Origin: Bryobacterales bacterium
Lineage (GTDB): Bacteria > Acidobacteriota > Terriglobia > Bryobacterales > Bryobacteraceae
Assembly (NCBI GenBank): GCA_003135055.1
Contig: PLDF01000203.1
Location: 1-35,341, forward strand
Reading direction: 5' to 3'
DNA length: 35,341 nucleotides
Shown: in pieces, positions 30,222 to 35,341 of the stretch
Layout of the letters: each line of letters begins with the position of its first letter
Numbering within the stretch: position 1 is the first letter of the stretch
Program-made: the position numbers and the translations under genes
The notes under the pieces: model-generated
Database searches by the model: none
Seen by the model: only the letters and a program-made list of their open reading frames with translations
Told to the model about the DNA's origin: nothing

Positions 30222-33200
30222 ATGTCTGTGAAGTTCAAAAGCGTGGCCTTGGGCGGCCTTGTCGCCGTCTTGACGATGCAGTTTATGGCGCCGGCGCAAG
30301 ACGACTTAGGCCGGCAGGCGCAAGCCATCTTCGCCGAATCCTGTTACGGCTGCCATGGCGCCGGCCAGCAGATGGGCAACCTGCGGCTCGATACGAACCC
30401 CGGCAAAGCCGTCATTCCGGGCAACTCCGCAAATAGCCTGTTGATGAAGCGCATCACCGGCGCCGGCGGCCTGGCGCGGATGCCTCTGGGTGGTACGCCG
30501 CTCTCCGCCGCGAAGATCGCTGCCATCGGCAAATGGATCGATGCAGGCGCCGCCCTCCCCGCGCCGCCGCGCCACTGGGCCTTCGTACCGCCCGTGCGCC
30601 CGCTAGTCCCAACAACAGCGCCTTCCACCAGCCGTAATGCCGGGGTTAGCGATTCCTGGGTACGCAACGCTATCGATGCCTTTCTGCTCGCGCGGCTCGA
30701 CCGCGAAGGTATCCAGCCGTCGCCCGAAGCCGAGCGCTCGACGCTGCTCCGCCGCGTCAGCCTCGATCTCACCGGCTTGCCGCCCACTCCCGCGGAGCTC
30801 GACGCCTTCCTCGCCGACTCCAGTCCCAACGCCTACGAGAAGCAGGTAGACCGCCTGCTCGCCTCGCCCCACTACGGCGAGCGCTGGGCCCGCCTCTGGC
30901 TGGACGCGGCCCGCTATGCCGATTCCAACGGCTACGAAAAGGACGCGCCGCGCCTGGTGTGGTTCTATCGCGATTGGGTGATCGGCGCGCTCAATCGCGA
31001 TATGCCTTACAACCAGTTCGTGATCGAGCAGATTGCCGGCGACCTGCTGCCCAACGCCACGCAGGATCAAAAAGTGGCAACCGGATTCCTGCGTAACTCC
31101 ATGATCAACGAAGAAGGCGGCATCGACCCTGAACAGTTCCGCATGGAGGCCATGTTCGACCGCATCGACGCCGTCGGCAAGGGCATCCTCGGCGTGACCA
31201 TTCAGTGCGCCCAGTGCCACAATCACAAGTACGATCCTCTGACTCAGGAAGAGTACTACCGCCTCTTCGCCTTCCTGAATAACACGCACGAAGCGGATAT
31301 CGCCGTCTACACGCCCACCGAGCAGGCCAGGCGCGCGGAAATCCTCCGCGGCACCGATGAGATCGAGGTTCAACTGCAGCGGCGCACGCCCGATTGGCGG
31401 AAGCGCATGGCGGAGTGGGAGGATGCCCTGCCGGCGCAGCCCGAGTGGCAGGTGCTGCAGCTTGCGGTGGACGACATCTCGACCGGTGGCGAACGCGAGC
31501 TGCCCATGAAAGACGGATCCATGCTCGCCTTGGGCTACGCCCCCACCAAGCACACCGTGAAGTTCACGGCCAAGACCAGCCTGCCGCGCATCGCCGCCGT
31601 GCGGCTCGAGCTGCTGATGGATCCCAATCTGCCCAATGGCGGTCCCGGCCGCTCCATCCACGGCGCCGGCGCGCTCACCGAATTCCGCGTGGAAACCACC
31701 TCGCCCGATGACCCTGAGCACGTGACCAAGATCAAGATTTCGAGCGCCAGCGCCGACATCAACCTGCCGGAGACGCCGCTCGAAAAGAAATTCGACGACA
31801 AGAGCGACAAGCGTCGCGTCACCGGTCCCATCCAGTTTGCCATCGATGGGCGCGACGACACCGCCTGGGGCATCGATGCCGGTCCCGGCCTGCGCAATCA
31901 GCCGCGCAAGGCCGTGTTCAATTTCGAGCGGCCGGTGGAAAACGCCAACGGCCTGACGCTCAGCCTTTACCTGAAGCAGGATCACGGCGGCGCCAATTCC
32001 GACGACAACGAAAATAACAACTTCGGCCGCATCCGCCTGTCCGCGACCAGCGCCCCGGATGCCGTCGCCGACCCCGTGCCCGACGCCGTTCGCGCCATCC
32101 TGAAAATCGCTCGCGACCGCCGCACACAAGCCCAGCAGCAGGCCGTTTTTGGCTATTGGCGCACCACGGTTCCGGAGTGGAATGCCCAGAATGAAGCAGT
32201 CGCGCAGTTGTGGCGCGAGCATCCCGAAGGCACGCGGCAACTGGTGATGACCGAGCGCACCCCCGAGCACAACGATGACACTCGCGAGACTCACATTCTG
32301 CGGCGCGGCGATTTTCTGCAGCCCGACCGCGCCGTCCAGCCGGGCGTCCCGGCATTTCTGAACCAACTTCCGGCCGGCGCTCCGCTTAATCGTCTGACTT
32401 TCGCCAAATGGCTGGTGTCGCGCGATTCGCCCACCACCGCCCGATCCATCGTCAACCGCGTCTGGCAGGCGCATTTCGGCACGGGCATCGTAGCCACGGT
32501 GGAGAATCTGGGAACGCAGGCCGAGGCGCCTTCCAACCAGCAACTGCTCGACTGGCTGGCGGTGGAGTTTATGGATTCCGGCTGGAGCCTCAAGAAGCTG
32601 CAGCGCCTCATCGTCACGTCTTCGGCGTATCGCCAATCGTCGAACGTTACGCCCGAGCTGCTCGCCAAAGATCCGGACAACCGTCTGATCGCCCGCGGAC
32701 CGCGCTATCGCGTGGATGCCGAAATTGTGCGCGACATTGCGCTCGCCGCTAGCGGCCTTCTGAATGCGGAAGTGGGCGGCCCGAGCGTGTATCCGCCGGC
32801 GCCCGCATTTCTCTTCCAGCCGCCGGCCAGCTATGCGCCCAAAACCTGGGTCACGGCTGAAGGACCGGAACGCTACCGCCGCGCGCTCTACACCTTCCGA
32901 TTCCGCTCCGTGCCGTACCCGATGCTGCAAGCCTTCGACGCTCCGGCCGGCGAGATGGCCTGCGTCCGCCGGGGCCGCTCCAACACCCCTTTGCAGGCCC
33001 TCGCCACGCTGAACGAGGCGCTGTTCGTGGAATCGGCGCAGGCGCTGGCAGCCCGCACTCTGAAGGAGGGCGGCCCGACCGACCGCGAGCGCGTGGCCTA
33101 TGCATTTCGTTTGTGCACCGCGCGCACGCCCTTGCCGGCCGAAGCGGATGTGCTGTTGCAGTTGCTCTCCAAGGAAGATCGCCGGCTTGCCGATGGCTGG

Positions 33201-33350
33201 CTCAGCGCTGGCGACATCGCGGGCCTCAAATCGGGAAGGCAGGAAGGGCCGGCGGTGTTGCCGTCGCAATCTACGCCTCGCCAACTGGCCGCGTGGACTG
33301 TCATCGCGCGCGTGCTGCTAAACCTGGACGAGACCATCACCGTGGAATAA
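30222..33350 (+). CDS. Cytochrome-like DUF1549/DUF1553 protein
   Basis: A 1042-residue exported protein of the planctomycete-cytochrome type. Order: signal peptide (about 1-25), PSCyt1 c-type haem domain with CYGCH (41-45), DUF1549 (about 145-355: LLRRVSLDLTGLPPTPAELD, RWARLWLDAARYADSNGYEK), a second CxxCH (CAQCH, 329-333), a beta-rich central region, and DUF1553 (about 710-1010: FAKWLVSRDSPTTARSIVNR, RRGRSNTPLQALATLNEALF). Such proteins pair with DUF1501 proteins, as here, and are abundant where complex polysaccharides are degraded, but their reaction is unproven. No strong ribosome binding site is seen at ATG 30222. Confidence 0.95.
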   Translation: MSVKFKSVALGGLVAVLTMQFMAPAQDDLGRQAQAIFAESCYGCHGAGQQMGNLRLDTNPGKAVIPGNSANSLLMKRITGAGGLARMPLGGTPLSAAKIAAIGKWIDAGAALPAPPRHWAFVPPVRPLVPTTAPSTSRNAGVSDSWVRNAIDAFLLARLDREGIQPSPEAERSTLLRRVSLDLTGLPPTPAELDAFLADSSPNAYEKQVDRLLASPHYGERWARLWLDAARYADSNGYEKDAPRLVWFYRDWVIGALNRDMPYNQFVIEQIAGDLLPNATQDQKVATGFLRNSMINEEGGIDPEQFRMEAMFDRIDAVGKGILGVTIQCAQCHNHKYDPLTQEEYYRLFAFLNNTHEADIAVYTPTEQARRAEILRGTDEIEVQLQRRTPDWRKRMAEWEDALPAQPEWQVLQLAVDDISTGGERELPMKDGSMLALGYAPTKHTVKFTAKTSLPRIAAVRLELLMDPNLPNGGPGRSIHGAGALTEFRVETTSPDDPEHVTKIKISSASADINLPETPLEKKFDDKSDKRRVTGPIQFAIDGRDDTAWGIDAGPGLRNQPRKAVFNFERPVENANGLTLSLYLKQDHGGANSDDNENNNFGRIRLSATSAPDAVADPVPDAVRAILKIARDRRTQAQQQAVFGYWRTTVPEWNAQNEAVAQLWREHPEGTRQLVMTERTPEHNDDTRETHILRRGDFLQPDRAVQPGVPAFLNQLPAGAPLNRLTFAKWLVSRDSPTTARSIVNRVWQAHFGTGIVATVENLGTQAEAPSNQQLLDWLAVEFMDSGWSLKKLQRLIVTSSAYRQSSNVTPELLAKDPDNRLIARGPRYRVDAEIVRDIALAASGLLNAEVGGPSVYPPAPAFLFQPPASYAPKTWVTAEGPERYRRALYTFRFRSVPYPMLQAFDAPAGEMACVRRGRSNTPLQALATLNEALFVESAQALAARTLKEGGPTDRERVAYAFRLCTARTPLPAEADVLLQLLSKEDRRLADGWLSAGDIAGLKSGRQEGPAVLPSQSTPRQLAAWTVIARVLLNLDETITVE

Positions 33351-33369
33351 TCCATGAACTGTCAAGACC
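33343..33369 (+). repeat. Duplicated gene junction, copy 1
   Basis: 27 bases covering the stop region of the DUF1549/1553 gene and an ATG (33354). They match 33534-33560 at 24 of 27 positions. The ATG here opens only a 64-codon frame (MNCQDPQPAKICRCGAAMWG) that runs through the repeat insert and stops, so it is a decoy of the original DUF1501 start. Confidence 0.8.
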
Positions 33370-33400
33370 CACAGCCCGCGAAGATTTGCCGATGTGGGGC

Positions 33401-33448
33401 CGCTATGTGGGGCAGCCAATCATGGCTGCAGCCGCCTTTCAGGCGGCT
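33401..33448. repeat. REP-like double-hairpin element, copy 2
   Basis: Reverse complement of the element at 4932-4979 with two mismatches in 48 bases: hairpins GCAGCCA-ATCA-TGGCTGC and AGCCGCCT-TTC-AGGCGGCT. It lies inside the 164-base insert between the two genes. A further hairpin with GGGCA/TGCCC arms follows at 33499-33518. Confidence 0.85.
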
Positions 33449-33533
33449 TTTGCCCTTTGGCCACTCGTCCACCTATTTCGTGGGCACTGCACTAAGTGGG
33501 GCATGCTTTAGCTTGCCCATCCGCCGATCGCCC

Positions 33534-33560
33534 TGGAATAACCAATGAACTGTCAGGACC
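33534..33560 (+). repeat. Duplicated gene junction, copy 2
   Basis: Second copy of the 27-base junction, holding the working ATG (33545) of the DUF1501 gene. It repeats the TGGAATAA of the upstream gene end, showing that the two genes were once 3-4 bases apart. Confidence 0.8.
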
Positions 33561-34993
33561 ACCAATATCGCGGTAGCGACCCTCGCGAAATCACGCGCCG
33601 CTGGTTCTTCGAACAATGCGGCGTGGGAGTGGGTGCGGCCGCGCTGGCGCACCTGCTGGCCGAATCGGGCTACGCAGCAACCGGCGCGACAACCAATACA
33701 ACGGCCGACCCACTGGCCCCCAAGGCCCCGCACTTCGCTCCTAAGGCCAAGCACGTCATCTTCCTGTTCATGGCCGGCGCCCCGAGTCACCTGGAACTCT
33801 TCGACTACAAACCGCAGCTCGCCAAATTCGATGGCACTCTGCCGCCGCCCGAATTGCTCAAAGGCTATCGCGCCGCGTTCATCAACCCCAACTCCAAACT
33901 GCTCGGACCCAAGTTTCAGTTCCAGCGGTATGGCCGCAGCGGCACGGAAATGTCCGAGTTGCTGCCCTTCACCGGCGAGATCGTGGACGACATCGCCATC
34001 GTGAAGTCCATGGTCACGGATGCCTTCAACCACGCGCCCGGCCAGTTGCTGATGAACACCGGAACGATGCTGTTCGGACGGCCCTGCATGGGATCGTGGG
34101 CGCTCTACGGGCTGGGGTCGGAGACGCGCGACCTTCCCGGTTTCGTAGTCTTCAGCTCGGGAACCAAGGGACCGAGCGGCGGCGACAGTTTGTGGGGCAG
34201 CGGCTTCCTGCCGACGGTCTACCAGGGCGTTGAGTTCCGCACCGGCGGCGACCCCGTGCTGTACCTTTCGAATCCGGCGGGCGTCGATCGCGAGTTGCAG
34301 CGCGATTCGCTGGACGCCCTGAAACAGCTGAACGAGATGCGCCTGGGCGTCACCGGCGATCCCGAAGTGGCCACCAGAATCAACTCCTTCGAAATGGCGT
34401 TCCGGATGCAAGCCGTAGCGCCGGACCTGATGGATATCGGCAAGGAGTCGAAGGAGACGCTGGAACTCTACGGCGCGGAGCCCGGCAAAGCGTCGTTCGC
34501 CAACAACTGCCTGCTGGCTCGGCGCCTGGTGGAAAAAGGCGTTCGCTTCGTGCAGCTATATCACGAGGCATGGGACCAGCACTCGAACCTGGTGAAGGAC
34601 CTGCGGAAAAACTGCCTCAACACCGATCGCGCCGCCGCCGCGCTGGTCAAGGACCTCAAGCGCCGCGGCTTGCTGGACGAGACGCTGGTGGTGTGGGGCG
34701 GCGAGTTCGGCCGCACTCCCATGGTGCAAGGCGGGTCCGATGGCCGCGACCACCATCCCAACGCCTTCACCATGTGGATGGCGGGCGGCGGCATCAAAGC
34801 CGGCGCTCGCATCGGTGAGACCGACGAGCTGGGCTTCAACGTGACCCGCGAGCGAGTCCACGTACACGATCTGCATGCCACCATGCTCAAGCTGATGGGC
34901 TTCGACCATACGCGGCTCACCTTCAAATATCAGGGCCGCAACTTCCGCCTTACCGATGTCTCCGGCGAGGTGGTCGAATCGTTGATCGCCTGA
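33545..34993 (+). CDS. DUF1501 family protein, Tat-exported
   Basis: A 482-residue protein of the DUF1501 family, related in fold to sulfatases and alkaline phosphatases. The N-terminus has a twin-arginine signal (EITRRWFFEQCGVGVGAAAL). Family blocks seen are KHVIFLFMAGAPSHLELFDY, YHEAWDQHSNLVKDL and VVWGGEFGRTPMVQGG, followed by GRDHHPNAF, whose His/Asp residues are the likely metal ligands. Length is normal (about 480). It is the usual partner of DUF1549/DUF1553 proteins and is probably cotranscribed with that gene across the 191-base shifted junction. Enzyme activity is not established for the family. Confidence 0.95.
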   Translation: MNCQDHQYRGSDPREITRRWFFEQCGVGVGAAALAHLLAESGYAATGATTNTTADPLAPKAPHFAPKAKHVIFLFMAGAPSHLELFDYKPQLAKFDGTLPPPELLKGYRAAFINPNSKLLGPKFQFQRYGRSGTEMSELLPFTGEIVDDIAIVKSMVTDAFNHAPGQLLMNTGTMLFGRPCMGSWALYGLGSETRDLPGFVVFSSGTKGPSGGDSLWGSGFLPTVYQGVEFRTGGDPVLYLSNPAGVDRELQRDSLDALKQLNEMRLGVTGDPEVATRINSFEMAFRMQAVAPDLMDIGKESKETLELYGAEPGKASFANNCLLARRLVEKGVRFVQLYHEAWDQHSNLVKDLRKNCLNTDRAAAALVKDLKRRGLLDETLVVWGGEFGRTPMVQGGSDGRDHHPNAFTMWMAGGGIKAGARIGETDELGFNVTRERVHVHDLHATMLKLMGFDHTRLTFKYQGRNFRLTDVSGEVVESLIA

Positions 34994-35341
34994 GCAAGTA
35001 GCGCGGGCCCATGGCCTGCGGCGATCGTCGGAACAACGGGCGCGGCCGGCTAAAGTGCGCTGTACTCGGATATCGAGGCGGTCTGACAATTGGAGGGCCG
35101 GTCACTAGGATGCCACACCCGAAGCTTCGGAAGATTGCTCACACGGATCTGGCGAACGGCACGGAAATCAAGGGTTAGTATTGATTTGAACCTTACTATA
35201 GGTGAGATTAAATTGACCCGCCAGGGTCTTGTTACTCGGCAATATCGGTAGCTAACTGGACATTACCTCTGGGCCGCGAGCACCTCAAGCTGAAATACCT
35301 AATAAGGTTATATTCTTCTGCACTCGTGTCCAAAACAGCAG
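34994..35341. other. Terminal region without recognised gene
   Basis: 348 bases to the window end. They include the perfect palindrome CCGAAGCTTCGG (35119-35130) and a drop in GC content after about 35160. No frame of convincing length or family was found; a gene may begin beyond the window. Confidence 0.5.

Noticed and set aside
30603..33284. 893-codon minus-strand frame opposite the DUF1549/DUF1553 gene
   Set aside because: The plus strand encodes a full-length recognised protein; the opposite frame is a codon-bias shadow without motifs.
33354..33548. 64-codon frame starting MNCQDPQPAK
   Set aside because: It uses the duplicated decoy ATG and reads through the REP-like insert; it is not a real gene.

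Overview
The window looks like a chromosomal segment of an acidobacterium, probably of the Solibacter/Bryobacter type. This is inference from gene content: a 783-residue duplicated orphan permease (ADOP family), a TIGR03435 protein, a DUF1549/DUF1553 cytochrome-like protein next to a DUF1501 protein, and intergenic spaces full of short palindromic repeats. No rRNA and no CRISPR array were seen. One tRNA gene is present, a tRNA-Ala with anticodon GGC.

Layout. 1-1616: the 3' part of a RelE/HigB-like toxin, its XRE antitoxin, and a TIGR02391 (Ymh) protein. 1677-6527 (minus): a secreted protein of unknown function, the ADOP permease, and a secreted TPR protein whose reading frame is fused to a serine-recombinase fragment. 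6585-11464: an accessory stretch with two unknown minus-strand genes ending in a shared 30-bp repeat, a small membrane protein, a SprT-like protein, a classical higBA pair, a DUF2321 zinc-ribbon protein and a DUF433/DUF5615 pair whose toxin is frameshifted. 11541-16899: housekeeping genes, namely an MlaF-like ATPase overlapping mobA, a lytic transglycosylase followed by an AMIN/Amidase_3 amidase, a glutamine amidotransferase, a zinc-ribbon protein, a pseudo-receiver protein and an unknown protein. 17234-19222: a divergent pair of an NAD-dependent epimerase and a Tat-exported sugar-isomerase-like protein. 19405-22098 (minus): a lipoprotein, an FtsX-type permease and a LolD-type ATPase with overlapping genes, resembling a lipoprotein-sorting exporter.

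Accessory core. The tRNA-Ala gene at 22180-22255 is the apparent attachment site of a 2.1-kb island. Its 3' part, from the anticodon loop onward, is repeated exactly (49 of 49 bases) at 24321-24369. The island has no integrase. It carries a decayed PD-(D/E)XK-nuclease-like gene and an intact toxin/antitoxin pair, with GGAGTCC repeats near both ends. Next to it are a nucleotidyltransferase with a small overlapping partner gene and a broken VapBC pair. In all, about seven toxin-antitoxin or defence-like modules lie in the first 26 kb. Three of these genes have a -10 box only 5-6 bases from the start codon, which predicts leaderless mRNAs.

25714-35341: a metzincin-type protease overlapping a TIGR03435 protein, secreted MsrA, a 0.9-kb palindrome-rich spacer, a secreted Fes-like esterase, and the DUF1549/DUF1553 and DUF1501 genes. 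A repeat-bearing insert separates that last pair and has duplicated the start of the DUF1501 gene. The last 348 bases hold no gene I can recognise.
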